Assembly (NCBI GenBank): GCA_036898135.1
Contig: CM072525.1
Location: 53,696,299 to 53,760,298 of the forward strand
Length of the DNA: 64,000 bases
From: Oncomelania hupensis
Taxonomy: Eukaryota; Mollusca; Gastropoda; Littorinimorpha; Pomatiopsidae
Direction: 5' to 3'
Shown: piece by piece, positions 34,133-46,317 of the stretch
How positions within the stretch are numbered: the first letter of the stretch is position 1
How the letters are laid out: every line of letters starts with the position of its first letter
Program-made: the position numbers and the translations under genes
Notes under the pieces: model-generated
What the model was told of the DNA's origin: nothing
Seen by the model: the letters and a program-made list of their open reading frames with translations, nothing else
Databases searched by the model: none

Positions 34133-36635
34133 AGAAGTCACCGGCCAGGGCGGAGGAACCTCACGCTACTACAGGTTCAACGGCAATGTGCTCAGGGCCA
34201 AGGCGAGCCACACTGTATTCGTGGATTTCGGCTGTGGCCAACAGCCTGGAGAGGATTGGGCTCCGCCAGGTCTTTTTTTGCCCATGACACACTACAATTA
34301 TGAAGCTATCCACTAATTCCGGATCGGTCGTCGCCCGGCTCAAGGACCGCGCCTTCCGTTGGCCACCAGGACGGAGGTGATAAGTATGCTACTGATGGAC
34401 AAATTAGCAAGATTCGCACGAGAAACAACATCGAGGAGCAGACATCGGAAGTGACCACGATCTCGTGATGATGTCTTTCCGGCTCCACTTGAAGACAGTA
34501 AATACAGCAAAGTGCACTAGACTGAAGTTCGACCTGGACAAACTGCAAGACCCGGAGGTGGCAGAACTATTTCAGGCCACAATTGGAGGGAAATTTGCAC
34601 CCCTGCTCATTTTGGGGGCTGGTGAAGTAGATGTCAACACCACGACCACCACCTTCAACTCAGCTGTGACAGATGCCGCCACTGAGATCCTTGGCAAGCA
34701 CCGACCAAAGAAGAAGCCGTGGATCACACCTGAACTTTTGGATCTGTGTGATAAACGAAGAGAGATGAAAAAGAAAAAGAACACCTCACAGGGAGCTGAT
34801 GTCTACCGAAAAATCAACAATGACATCCGAAAAGGCATGCGCACAGCAAAGGAGAACTGGATAGAAGATCAATGCCAGGAAATAGAGAACAGTCTGAACA
34901 AGAACAACAGCAAGAAGACCTACCAGACAGTGAAGCGGCTGACAAGTGTCAAACAGCCCAAAGTCCTCAAGATCCAAAGCAAGTCTGGCATATGCCTTAC
35001 AGAAGAACAAGAAGTCTTGGACAGATGGACAGAGTACTGCTCTGACCTTTACAACCATACACCAACTGGAGACCCATCAGTTCTAGCATGTCCCGAGAAC
35101 AGAGAAGAAGAAGAAATCCTCCCAATTCTCCGGGAAGAAGTTGAGGCAGCAGTGCAAGCGCTAAAGAAAGGGAAGTCAGCGGGAGTGGACAACATACCCG
35201 CGGAACTGCTACAAGCAGGAGGAGAAGCGGTGATTGATGCCCTCACCATTATCTGTAACAAGATCTGGCAGAGTAAGGAGTGGCCTATACCATGGACCCA
35301 GTCGCTTGTCATCACTTTTCCCAAAAAAGGTAACCTTCAGGAGTGTGAAAATTACCGGACCATCAGCCTCATCAGCCATCCCAGCAAGGTCCTCCTGAAA
35401 ATATTACTCAACAGGTTGAAACCCCAAGCTGAACAGATCATAGCTGAAGAACAAGCAGGATTCAGGGCAGAGCGAAGTACCACTGAGCAGATTTTCAACC
35501 TCAGAATAATCTGTGAGAAATACCTACAGCACCAACAACATCTATATCATGTGTTCATAGACTTCAAGAAGGCGTTTGACCGAGTCTGGCATGCAGCTCT
35601 ATGGGCCCTAAAATTATTGAAGTCATCAAAAGCCTGTATGACAAGGCTACCAGTGCAGTCCTCCATAACAGCGCCATCGGGAACTGGTTCAGAACAACAA
35701 TCGGTGTGCGTCAAGGATGCCTACTTTCTCCACCACTCTTCAACATCTTCCTAGAGCGCATCCTTTCAGATGCTCTTGCAGACCATGAAGGCACAATCAG
35801 CATAGGGAGTAGAGCAATCTCCAATCTTCGTTTTGCAGATGCCATTGATGGATTGGCTGGAGAGGAACAAGAACTTGAACAGCTGGTACAGAGGCTTGAC
35901 ACCACCTCCAGAGCCTATGGAATGGAATTAAGTGCAGAGAAGACCAAAATGATGACCAACAACACCAATGGCATCAATACGGACATCAAAGTCCAAGGCC
36001 AATCCCTCAACACAGTGCATAGCTTCAAATATTTAGGAGCCATTGTATCAGACAATGGGTCCCGACAGGAAGTCCTCTCCAGGATCGCACAAACAACTGC
36101 TGCCCTGACAAGGTTGAAGCCCATTTGGAAAGACAGGACCATCAGTCTACATCCCAAAGTAAGACTGCTGCGCTCCCTTGTCATCTCCATCTTCCTATAT
36201 GCTTGCGAAGCATGGACACTCACAGCAGATCTCCAACGAAGAATACAAAGCATGGAGATGAGGTGCTACAGAAGACTTCTGGGAATTTCCTATACCCAAC
36301 ACATCACCAACGACGAAGTCCGACAGACCATCACACAAGCCATTGGACAACACGATGACCTGCTAACAGTGGTGAAGAAACGGAAACTCCAATGGTATGG
36401 CCACGTCACCAGATCATCAGGCCTTGCAAAGACTATTCTGCAAGGCACAGTGCAAGGAGGTAGAAGAAGATGGAGACCGAAAAAGAGGTGGGAGGACAAC
36501 ATTCGAGAATGGACTGGTTTGACACTGAGCGAAGCCATCAGGGCTGCTGAGGACAGAGAAAGATGGAGTATGCTAGTTAAACGATCATCTGTGGTGCCCC
36601 TACGACCTTCGGGTTACGGGACAGGATAGGATAGG
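34133..36635 (+). mobile_element. RTE-type LINE copy E
   Basis: Flanked by a perfect 10-bp duplication ATACATGTTT (34123-34132 and 36636-36645). The 5' end is truncated within the 5' UTR, the endonuclease is almost wholly deleted (join near 34433), and the GGATA tail is short. Because the duplication encloses the whole unit, the copy inserted as a single piece. Confidence 0.93.
34465..36629 (+). pseudogene. RTE reverse transcriptase, copy E
   Basis: Two long overlapping frames (34465-35754 and 35601-36629) joined across a roughly 26-bp deletion near 35607 that removes the segment before PKIIEVIKSLYDKA. The catalytic FADD motif reads FADA (LRFADAIDGLAG), so an active-site aspartate is lost. 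The stop codon TAG is formed by the first GGATA tail unit. Confidence 0.9.
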
Positions 36636-36645
36636 ATACATGTTT

Positions 36646-37715
36646 TTGATATTATGAACCAGACTGCCATGCAAGGACAAACTGGGTCAGTACAGGGTTT
36701 TCTGATGATTAACTTTGCACAGACTAAGTATGGTTATGCATATGAATCTCTTAAAAACTAGACGACTAAAATCTATTGCTCTAAAAGTAAATTACATAGA
36801 ATCACGCTGGATCCAGCTGATAATAAAAGAGTCAAGCTACAAAGAGGTAAGTAATAAATGCTTCAACCTACAAATTTTCCTCCACATGCAGGTTTATTAT
36901 AGCTAAAATAAACAAAACAAAACAAAACAATACTTTTACAACCACTCCTACAGGCATACACTCATGCACACACATGAATACACACCACCACTACTGTTAA
37001 TAACAACAATAACAATAATCACAGTCTGATTATGACATATAAAATGATATTGCATCCAATCTAACAATCTCCCTAGGGTGTATTAGTGTATTAGGGTGTA
37101 TTAGTGGAATGACAGATAGACTGAAAGACAAGGGGTGAATGCTTATTTTGTGTGACTTAGAAATATTGTGTTACTTCTACTTTTCACTGTGGTGATTCTG
37201 GATTCTGTTCATGACCGACACTGTAATTGGAATATTTATATTTTATGATTTATTTGTTTGAAATATAATATTGATAACTAATTTCGTAAATGCATAACAT
37301 TTTTTTTTTAAAATAGATAAATGTAATTTTCTGTCACACTGGGAATGGGATTGCTGCAAGGAAAAATAAAATATTATAGTTCCGCTATTTGTTATTGTAT
37401 TACTTTAGGACTAGACTACAGTTTTCTTGACTTCCGTTTTAATTAATTATTATTCGATTGCTTTGAGTGAGAAAGAAGAAAACCATAAAATTAGCAAAAT
37501 CTATATTGGTGTTGTGTTTTATCTCTCTGTCTTAACTTGTGTAATTATGAATGCGTGTATGCGTGACATTGGAAAGTTAATAACCGTTTGCAAATTAATA
37601 TCAAGGTTGTAAGAATCTTCTGAGAATAGAGCTAATTATGTCATAACACGCACGTGACGTTTATGACAACGTGGTCAGTGCTTATGTCTCCTTTTCTAAA
37701 TACCTGCTTGTTCAT
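36646..37715. other. Unassigned AT-rich spacer
   Basis: No convincing gene. Contains a small GTGTATTAG repeat (37077-37107) and A/T-rich tracts. Confidence 0.5.
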
Positions 37716-37716
37716 T

Positions 37717-38715
37717 CCTATCCTATCCTATCCTATCCCGTAACTCGGAAGTCGTAGGGGCACTATAGATGATCGTCTAACCAGCGTACTCCATCTTTCT
37801 TTGTCCTCAGCAACCCTCATAGCTTCGTTCAGTGTCAAACCAGTCCATTCTCGAATGTTGTCCTCCCACCCCTTCTTTTATCTCCTTGCACTGTGCCTTG
37901 CATGGTGGTCTTTGCGAGGCCTGATGATCTGGTGACGTGGCCAAACCATAGGAGTTTCCGCTTCTTCACCACTGTGAGCAGGTCATCGTGTTGTCCATTG
38001 GCTTGTGTGATGGTTTGTCGGGCTTCGTCATTGGTGACGTGCTGGGTATAGGAAATGCCCAGAAGTCTTCTGTAGCATCTCATCTCCATGCTTTGTATTC
38101 TTCGTTGTAGGTCTTCTGTGAGGGTTTCGCAAGCGTATAGGAAGATGGAAATGACAAGGGAGCGCAGCAGTCTTACTTTGGAATGTAGACTGATGGTTCT
38201 GTCTTTCCAAATGGGTTTCAACCTTGTCATGGCAGTAGTTGTTTGTGCGATCCTGGAAAGGACTTCTTGTCGGGACACATTGTCTGATACAATGGCTCCT
38301 AAATATTTGAAGCTATGCACTGTGTTGAGGGATTGGCCTTGGATTTGATCTCAGCGTTGATGCCATTAGTGTTGTTGGTCATCATTTTGGTCTTCTCTGC
38401 ACTTATTTCCATTCCATAGGCTCTGGAGGTGGTTTCAAGCCTCTCCAGCCAATCCGTCAATGTCATCCGCAAAAAGAAGGTTGCAGATTGCTCTACCCCA
38501 TATGCTGACTGTGCCTTCGTGATCTGCAAGGGCATCTAACATGATGCACTCTAGGAAGATATTGAGTGTTGGAGACAGTAGGCATCCTTGACGCACACCG
38601 ATTGTGTTGTTCTGAACCAGTTTCCTATGGCGCAGTTATGGAGGACTGCAATGGTAGTCTTGTTATACAAGCTTTTGATGACTTCAATAATGTTAGGGCT
38701 GATGGTTGTACACTC
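37717..38715 (-). mobile_element. RTE-type LINE copy F, 5'-truncated
   Basis: Minus strand with an intact GGATA tail at 37717-37740 and the RT C-terminal half. Frames read LGAIVSDN, ISIFLYACET and YGHVTRSSGLAK-like segments with small deletions, including one that damages the FADD region near 38450. No clear target duplication. Confidence 0.88.
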
Positions 38716-38759
38716 TCATGATTACACTCTCTCACTCTCTGTGGGCAATCTTGCTCATT

Positions 38760-40145
38760 AACAAACAAACAAAGTATTTGAATCTAAAAATAGAGTAATC
38801 CTGTAATTAATTATGCTCGTGAGAAGTTTACCCATACAGCTTAGGACCGTTATACCTCTATAATAACTATATTTAAACTTTCCCCTTTACATTTATATAA
38901 TGGCCATATAATACCAACTGACCAGTTATCTGGAATTTTACCACTGCTTAGAGCAAGGTTGAACAACATTGTACTAATATTTAACAACTTTGAAGAAGAC
39001 GCTTAAAAAAAAAAAAACTCTTTCAAAGTACAATCAACACCACAAGCTTTGTTATTCTTTAATTTTCTAATAGATTTTAAAACGTCCTCGTGTTATATCA
39101 GCATTTACACTAATATTACCTAATAAACGTGTTTGGGGTCAAGTGGGTCTGTAGGATGCAGAATTTCACCTTCAGGGATGTTATCAAGCTCTTCAAAATA
39201 ATTCACAAAATTATCCTGTGTAGGCATAGTTGCATCAGGTGATTCATTATTCGAGAGGTCATTCAAAAATGTCCAATAAGCTTTACAATCTCTACACTTC
39301 ATTGTACGTAAACTTGTATGCCTATTTCTTCTGTGTACACTAATCTTCCTACAAACAGTGCTTTTGTATGTTTTGTACGCTTGTTTCCTCAATTCCCTCC
39401 AGTTCTGGTAGTGAATACGAGCATGATATCGTTTAGCATTAGGAAAAATGTGTCTGTTGTGCCTACATTGGCCATCAAACCACGGCATTTTGTTGCTCTT
39501 CTTCACCATGTTATATTTTACAGTCAATGAATGAGTTGGCGGCAGCTAATAAAATAGCAGCTATTTCTTTGTTAATGTTATTAACCTCAACTTGAGTTAC
39601 ATCCTGCCCACTCTGTGGGGATGGGGTGGGAGGTTCGCCATCGTATGCCTTACATCCCGAAGACTCTCATGATCAATGATGTCTATAAAAATATTCTCAG
39701 TTTCCTTTTTCCAGATTGGCTTGGAAGATTTATTGCCGCAATGGATATTAAGGTCACTCCCTAAGAGGTTATCATCAAACAAAAAAATCATTAAAGGCTA
39801 ATGTAAAAAAACACGAGGCTATGGACCATCAGAAATACACTCATCAAAGACGCCAACGACAAACCTAGCAACTTGGGTAACAAGGCAAGGCAGGCATCCA
39901 CATGATCACCTACGCTAATTCCTTTGCATGTAGGTCTACCTACACTAGCATCATCACCGGCTCTAGCGTTGACGATCAGCAAGTTCTGCCCGATACAGAA
40001 ATCTAAGAGAGTTTTGCCAAAATTGTTTACATTATTGTCCTGAGATATTTTTGATTTTTTTTTTTGGGGGGAGGGGGGGGGGGGGATACCGTACACATCG
40101 ATTAAATGGGCAGTATTGGCAATAAACTGATCCACTTCTTGCTCC
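38760..40145 (-). pseudogene. LINE endonuclease and linker remnant
   Basis: Minus-strand frames give NNFGKTLLDFCIGQNLLIVN, GDDASVGRPTCKG and SDGHSLVFFYISL-like wording (39791-40135), the C-terminal half of an APE endonuclease, then a basic linker MPWFDGQCRHNRHIFPNAKR and AYWTFLNDLSN (39120-39527). Typical of LINE ORF2 between endonuclease and RT. Frameshifted; no RT follows. G- and C-rich insertions sit at about 40068-40085. Confidence 0.75.
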
Positions 40146-40192
40146 TCATCTACGACCCTATAAACAATGACTAACTAACTGACCACTAGTCT

Positions 40193-40440
40193 ATGCATCT
40201 TTATATACCAAGATTACTATACACCTACATGTATTTATATATCTATATATTCCACTATTACTATACACCTACATGTATCTATATATCTTTATATACCACT
40301 ATTACTATACACCTACATGTATCTATATATCTTTATATACCACTATTACTATACATCTGTCTATGCATCTTTATATACCACTATTACCATACATCTGTCT
40401 ATGCATCTTTATATAACACTATTACTATACACCTATCTAA
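40193..40440. repeat. Minisatellite, CTTTATATACCACTATTACTATAC units
   Basis: About six diverged units of roughly 40-47 bp. The same array resumes at 40584-40760 and 40834-40876 after LINE insertions. Confidence 0.9.
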
Positions 40441-40595
40441 ACGCTTGAACATTAATTGTAATGTTTTAATGTTAATTGCTTGTAGCAAAAACAATAAACT
40501 TTGAATCTTGATTACATTACATGATTATTGCTTTAGGTCCAGCGGACTCTTCCGAGCCAAATCAGGACCAATTTGAATCTTGAATCTATACACCT
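40441..40595 (+). mobile_element. LINE 3' end with GAATCTT tail
   Basis: AATGTTAATTGCTTGTAGC, AATAAACTTTGAATCTTGA: the same terminus as 8829-9010 but on the plus strand. It sits in the minisatellite and is itself split by the next feature. Confidence 0.7.
40512..40571 (-). mobile_element. Ultra-short (60 bp) LINE 3' end insertion
   Basis: Flanked by TTTGAATCTTGA at 40500-40511 and 40572-40583. Minus strand: GGTCCTGATTTGGCTCGG, AGTCCGCTGGACC, then ATGTAATG tail. Only the last 60 bp of the donor terminus were copied. Confidence 0.88.
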
Positions 40596-40876
40596 ATCTA
40601 TACATCTTTATATACCACTATTACTATACACATATCTATACATCTTTATATACCACTATTACTATACACATATCTATACATCTTTATATACCACTATTAC
40701 TATACACATATTTATACATCTTTATATACCACTATTACTAAACATCTATCTATAAATCTTTTTATACGTGGTCCTTATTCGGCTCTTTGCAGTCTGCTGG
40801 ACCCTATAAACAATGACTAACTAACTAATCTCTATATACTACTATTACTATACATCTATCTATACATCTTTATATA
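40584..40876. repeat. Minisatellite continuation with embedded LINE 3' end
   Basis: Units as at 40193-40440. Between about 40778 and 40830 lies a plus-strand LINE terminus (GGTCCTTATTCGGCTC, AGTCTGCTGGACCC, then CTAA repeats), another very short insertion of the same group. Its target duplication is masked by the repeat. Confidence 0.8.
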
Positions 40877-41594
<718 letters not shown>

Positions 41595-41818
41595 ACCTTT
41601 TTTAAAAAGTCTCTTACAAGTGTCCTGGCCGTTGGGGGAATGGGTGGACAAAATTCTCGCTGTACAAATGTTGGGGTAATCAATCACCCAGCTAGGGGTT
41701 CCGCTCGATAAAAAATAGCTCCGCTTGCTGGCGCCATCGCTCGCAGGGTGACGTCTGAGGTTGACGTAATCTGAGTAATTATTCGTCGCCTGATGACCGA
41801 ATATGCCAAAGCTGCCTG

Positions 41819-41835
41819 AAAATCATCATCATCAG

Positions 41836-41909
<74 letters not shown>

Positions 41910-41925
41910 CCATCTTCATCATCAT

Positions 41926-41985
<60 letters not shown>

Positions 41986-42035
41986 TTCATCGTCGTCATC
42001 ATCATCAATATCAAAATCATCATCACCATCAACAA
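41819..42035. repeat. ATC trinucleotide microsatellite
   Basis: About 65 ATC units with TTC and ACC interruptions. The long Asp-rich and His-rich frames on either strand are artefacts of this repeat. Confidence 0.98.
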
Positions 42036-42059
42036 TCAAGGTGGTCTGTGGGTTTATTT

Positions 42060-42163
42060 ATTTATTATTATTTAATCGTTCTCGTATAGCGCTTTTCCAG
42101 CTTAAGAGCTGCTCAAGGCGCTGGCAGATACAGGATCTAACTCAAGCCGCTCGAGGCGCCTAC

Positions 42164-42230
<67 letters not shown>

Positions 42231-42600
42231 AGGATGTTATGTACGCGCCTTTCCCCAAGGCTCAAAGCGCGGCGATCTATACCAACATACACGCTCACCT
42301 GTCTCATTTACCCTCACACACACTAAATACACATACATCACTCAAACAGGTGGTGTAAAGGCAGGAAGATCGCTATTAGAAGACGGAAGAAAATCGAATT
42401 TTTATTTTTGAAATTTTTATATTGACTGCATCCTGTACCATTATTGAAGGGAGGGAGGAAACCGGAGTGCCCGGAGAAAACCCTCGGTGACCTCAATAGT
42501 CTCGTACCTAAATCACATACGTTCGCCCCTTGCGGGAATCGAACCCGCGACCTTCGGCATAGGAAACCGGCGACTTATCCACTGCGCCACGAGGCCACCC
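42060..42600 (-). mobile_element. tRNA-derived SINE(s) with ATT-repeat tail
   Basis: Minus strand: a tRNA-like head (42516-42595), then a body with TTTTCCTCCGGGCACTCC-like wording at 42445-42485 (the strand reads GGGTTTTCTCCGGGCACTCC), a 3' part with CGCTTTGAGCCTTGGGG, and an ATT-repeat tail (42163-42230). Immediately downstream (42062-42160) a second 3' end of the same type (CGCCTTGAGCAGCTC, AAAAGCGCTATACGAG) points to an older copy that was hit or lies in tandem. Confidence 0.8.
42516..42595 (-). other. tRNA-like SINE head, Arg-like
   Basis: Minus strand contains GGCCTCGTGGCGCAGTGGAT (A-box region) and GGTCGCGGGTTCGATTCCCG (B box and T arm). The anticodon loop reads TTCCTAT if a 4-bp stem is allowed, giving CCT (Arg). 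The stems are imperfect, and it continues into a SINE body, so it is a promoter head and not a functional tRNA gene. Confidence 0.75.
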
Positions 42601-42848
42601 CAATACCCTCGTACTTGCACCGTAATGACGCTCCAGACAACTGAGCACAATCCTGGGCAGCCACGGGTGGGGGAGAAGGACCTAGGTGCATGCTGGGTGA
42701 GTTTCCCATGCTGAAAGTTGTGGTTCAATACCTTTCTCCCCCCCCCCTTCCTAGACCTCTCCCCTAACTCTACCCCTGTCCCCCTCCCCGTTTTTTATCT
42801 GGGAATGAAACTGTGGGGACATGTTCCCATTTCCTCCCTCTGTTTATA
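42601..42848. other. Non-coding sequence with C-rich tract
   Basis: Upstream flank of the SINE; C-rich stretch at 42738-42790. No gene seen. Confidence 0.5.
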
Positions 42849-43025
42849 CAATGGCAAAGGTGTTGCATGCAGTCAATAGAAATTTAAAACCAAATGGCAA
42901 AGGTGTTGCATGCAGTCAAATAGAAATTTAAAACCCAATGGCAAAGGTGTTGCATGCAGTCAATAGAAATTTAAAACCAAATGGCAAAGGTGTTGCATGC
43001 AGTCAATAGAAATTTAAAACCAAAT
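42849..43025. repeat. Tandem repeat, 43-44 bp, four copies
   Basis: ATGGCAAAGGTGTTGCATGC starts at 42851, 42894, 42938 and 42981, nearly identical, so the expansion is recent. Confidence 0.96.
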
Positions 43026-43287
43026 AGCACGGTACTCGAATGTATTCTGGGACACAATTCCACATTGCATAGCTTCGTAAGTATACATCGACTAAAAACT
43101 CAACGAAATCATAACTAAAAGGGCAAAGCCCATATGACTCACACGCTTCTTAGAGAACGTATATGCAATAGTGTCCATGAAAAGGATTTACCAGAATTGA
43201 GTTAGTTTTAAAAACTAAAACCAACCAAACGGTTGCATAAGATTACGCATACTAATGTTAACTTTCACCAGAGTTGTTGCAGACTTT

Positions 43288-43555
43288 GTGATAACTTTGA
43301 CCTTCACATGAACAATCACATATGATTAAGTAATTTAAAAGTAAAAAGTTGTTGTAATGAAAAACAATGACCTGATATGATTTTGACCTTGAGATTACCT
43401 TGACTTCCACAGGAACAATCACATATGATCAAGTAATTTAAAAGTAAAAAGTTGTATTATAACTTGAAAAAAAAGACCTGATATGACTTTGAACTTGAGT
43501 TGACCTTGACCTCCACATGAACAATCACATATGATCAAGTAATTTAAAAGTAGAA
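43288..43555. repeat. Tandem repeat, about 104 bp, three copies
   Basis: ACAATCACATATGATCAAG and flanks recur at 43312, 43415 and 43521. Each unit also contains TGACCTT motifs, linking it to the dispersed repeat at 6460-7130. Confidence 0.9.
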
Positions 43556-44618
43556 ATGCTACTATTTAAGTGTGCATGTAGATAGTTCAGATATAGTGGT
43601 CTATCATTCCATCTTGTCCTTTTGCTTCGACGGATAAAGTCGAGTCACAGCACCACCAAAAAAAAAAACATTGCAAACAATTATTGGTGAGGACTTATTG
43701 GTGCAAGCACTGACCTCTGGAAAAAACATTTCAATGGTTTGCCATCTTGCTTTTTTGCTTTTGACAGCTAGGAACTTTTGACAGGTACCCTATAGGAAAT
43801 TAAAAATTTTCCGAAATTAGCTATATGGAATCTTCAAAATATTTCAGAAAAAAATGTTTATTTTGTCAAAGTGTGCACGATTGTAACCGTCTTCCTACTC
43901 CTTGTTGCACTCAGAACGAAGGAATGATAATCCTTGTCACTGAGACTATTACTGCTTTCTAAAGCCAAATTAAAGCATTCACGTTCGTATTATTCACCCA
44001 GAAAACAGTACAGCAGATGATAATTCACATGTGGAATAAGCGATTACTGGTCGTACATCTTTTGCACTGTCACAATAATCCATTGGAAAATAAATCGGAA
44101 CCCGTCAAAGTGATCGCCGAATTCCTAACGATCATTTGCAGGACGATGACTTCATTCATAGATGTATCCGGATTAATTCTTGTGACCCCTTTGTCATTTT
44201 GGCACGGACAGCCAAGGTCGACAGATCGGACCGAACGTCTCCTAAGGCTGGGGCGGACGCGGTGTAAAGGGGGGGGGGAGGGGGAGGGGGGAGAAAGGGT
44301 GTGATCACTGGGTGCACGTGCACCCACATCAACCTCCCCTCCCTCCGCCATAAATAAATAAATAAAAAGAGAGAAGAAGGAGAAGCAAAAATGCAATGAC
44401 AGCTTTTGACAAATCTTTGAGGGACGCTGCCTGTTAAAGGTTATAGTAAGTATATATTTTGACCATCCCGGAAACCACACATTATAGCCTATACCCTCTC
44501 CCCTCCCTACCCAACCCCTTTGCTCTGACCGTGGGCCGCTCCTGTAAGGATCAATAAATCTAATCTAGGTATTACGGATGCAAGGGCCGGTAACTCTTCC
44601 GAGACCTGACTAATTTTA
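43556..44618. other. Unassigned non-coding sequence
   Basis: No gene recognised. Features are a G-rich run (44268-44300) and a perfect 16-bp palindrome GGGTGCACGTGCACCC at 44310-44325. Confidence 0.5.
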
Positions 44619-44623
44619 CAGCT

Positions 44624-44832
44624 TGTCGTGTTATGTGTTATTTTCGGTTCTAAGTTAAAGTGACGTAGTCTAAGGAAAAGTGACGTAGTCTTTTTCGCAT
44701 GGTGAGAGTCTGGTTTTGTGCCTGGTTGGACAATGGCCTTTTCAGTTTACGGGTTGTCGAAATCTCAATAAATACTTCTTGGTAAAACTACACGTTCGCC
44801 TTCGGCCTTTAATGAACGCTCGGAACACAAGT
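44624..44832 (+). repeat. 5' LTR of the gag-bearing element
   Basis: Starts TGTCGTGTTATG. Contains two AAGTGACGTAGTCT boxes in tandem, AATAAA at 44767-44772, and ends ...GGAACACAAGT. The ACA end would be the usual one, but both the adjoining PBS and the target duplication place the boundary three bases later. Confidence 0.85.
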
Positions 44833-44922
44833 TGGTGGCAGCGGTCAATCCGGATGCAGTTTTGTGTGCTGAACTGAGACCTACAACCAGTGTGTGTCTT
44901 GCTGCGAACTTTTTGTGGTACA

Positions 44923-45498
44923 CTGGGCCCGTGTGCATGAAGAATCTTAAAGGGCAACTTAAGCTTAAGTTCGCTTACTCAAGCTTAAGTTTGAACTCTC
45001 CGTGTGCATGAGCGAACTTAACTTCGCTAAGCATAAGATTTCTTGCTCAACTTTAAGACTGGTACCCCCTTGGCATAAACCATTGCTTAGCTGAGAAAGA
45101 CGACTTAACTTGGCTTTTAATGATTTCCTCCACTGAAGAGGGCCAATATGGCGATGTGAAGAATAGTGTTTCGATGTGAAATGAGGCTATGCATGAGGAG
45201 ATAACGAGTTTTTCGGGATCGTCAGAATCCGTTCGATACTTATAATGATTTTGATCTGTATCAGTGTAATGATCGCTTCGAACGTGATCAAATTGCTTAC
45301 ATCTGTGAAATCATTGCTGACGACAGCGATGACCCAGTGTCCCGCAAGGGAAGTTTGCCACCTATCATACAACTGATGGCTCCACCCATCACTCTGCACC
45401 ATCCTGTGGCCCACCTCCCATAGGCATTCGCTTCTGCTGGCTTTGCCAACTAATGGCCTTCTGTTTCATATTAGAAGTTACAGGAAACAAATCTGAGT

Positions 45499-45587
<89 letters not shown>

Positions 45588-46295
45588 TTAAAAATAATAA
45601 TAATAATAATAATACGTCATTATCAATACGTAATATTTGATAATGACGTCATTCCTTGTGCACTTGTAGCACAGGGAAGACCAACGTCTTAGATCTTCGC
45701 ATTTTGTTTGTGAAAACGACAGTAATAATGAATTTTGAAGAGGCAGAGGTCAGTGAAAAATTGAACAGCATCATTTCATATCTGTTTCACTACTCTCTAC
45801 TTCTTTTTCACTTTGTCCCAACCCCGGACGCAGGAACTGCGAGCACTGACTGCCTAAGATATTTTCTGCCACAGTTCGTTTTTCTTTTTGGCTGTGCACG
45901 TTGGTGACAAAGATCTAAACAGCATGTTGGTTTTTTTCCTCTCCGACATAAGTGATTAGACAACGGATCTTAGCGTCGCTCCAGTTCAATGATCTATCTT
46001 TCTTTATACTCAATTTCACTTTCCCACTCTCCGCCATAGGCCTATTTCCTCTTGGACTCGTCGCAAAATATGGGAGCGCGCTTTTTCATTGGTCAATGTA
46101 CGCACGTTTCCGCCACGAACCACGTACAATAAAAATAGACGGGCTTAACCTAACTCTCAGCTAAGCAAACGGTTAAGTAGCCTTGTGCACACCGCGGGCC
46201 TGTCGGATTAAGCATGAGCTTAGCTGAGCAAATCTTTGGCTTAAGCAAGGCGATTTAAGCAAGGGAAATAAGTACTCTTATGCACACGGGCACAG
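44923..46295 (+). mobile_element. PIF/Harbinger-like DNA transposon, decayed
   Basis: Inserted in the leader of the LTR element. Ends are inverted: CTGGGCCCGTGTGCATGA at left and, reverse-complemented, CTGTGCCCGTGTGCATAA at right. Many CTTAAG or GCTTAAG motifs lie just inside both ends. A transposase fragment is present at 45145-45420. The interior includes an A-run and AAT microsatellite (45505-45615). I could not fix a target duplication. Confidence 0.75.
45145..45420 (+). pseudogene. Harbinger-like transposase N-terminal fragment
   Basis: One frame with an early stop reads RVFRDRQNPFDTYNDFDLYQ then RFERDQIAYICEIIADD, which matches the N-terminal part of PIF/Harbinger (HARBI1-type) transposases. 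A few codons (CND) are inserted and no catalytic DDE region remains. Confidence 0.72.
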
Positions 46296-46317
46296 GTCTG
46301 TGAAGTAACGGTCAAGA

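Noticed and set aside
37711..38760. Twin-priming (5' inversion) in RTE copy F
   Set aside because: A TGGGCAATC segment near 38740 hints at an inverted piece, but it is too short and no duplication confirms it.
40193..40760. CRISPR-like array
   Set aside because: Repeats are contiguous and diverged without unique spacers, in an animal genome; it is a minisatellite with LINE insertions.
41779..42075. Long Asp-rich and His-rich reading frames
   Set aside because: They are translations of the ATC trinucleotide repeat, open in several frames on both strands with no other support.
42516..42595. Functional tRNA-Arg gene
   Set aside because: Anticodon stem is imperfect and the sequence runs directly into a SINE body with an ATT tail.
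42849..43025. CRISPR-like direct repeats
   Set aside because: 43-44 bp head-to-tail units with no spacers; a simple tandem repeat.
44310..44325. 16-bp perfect palindrome with CACGTG core as a regulatory site
   Set aside because: No gene nearby to regulate; one such palindrome is plausible by chance in repeat-rich DNA.
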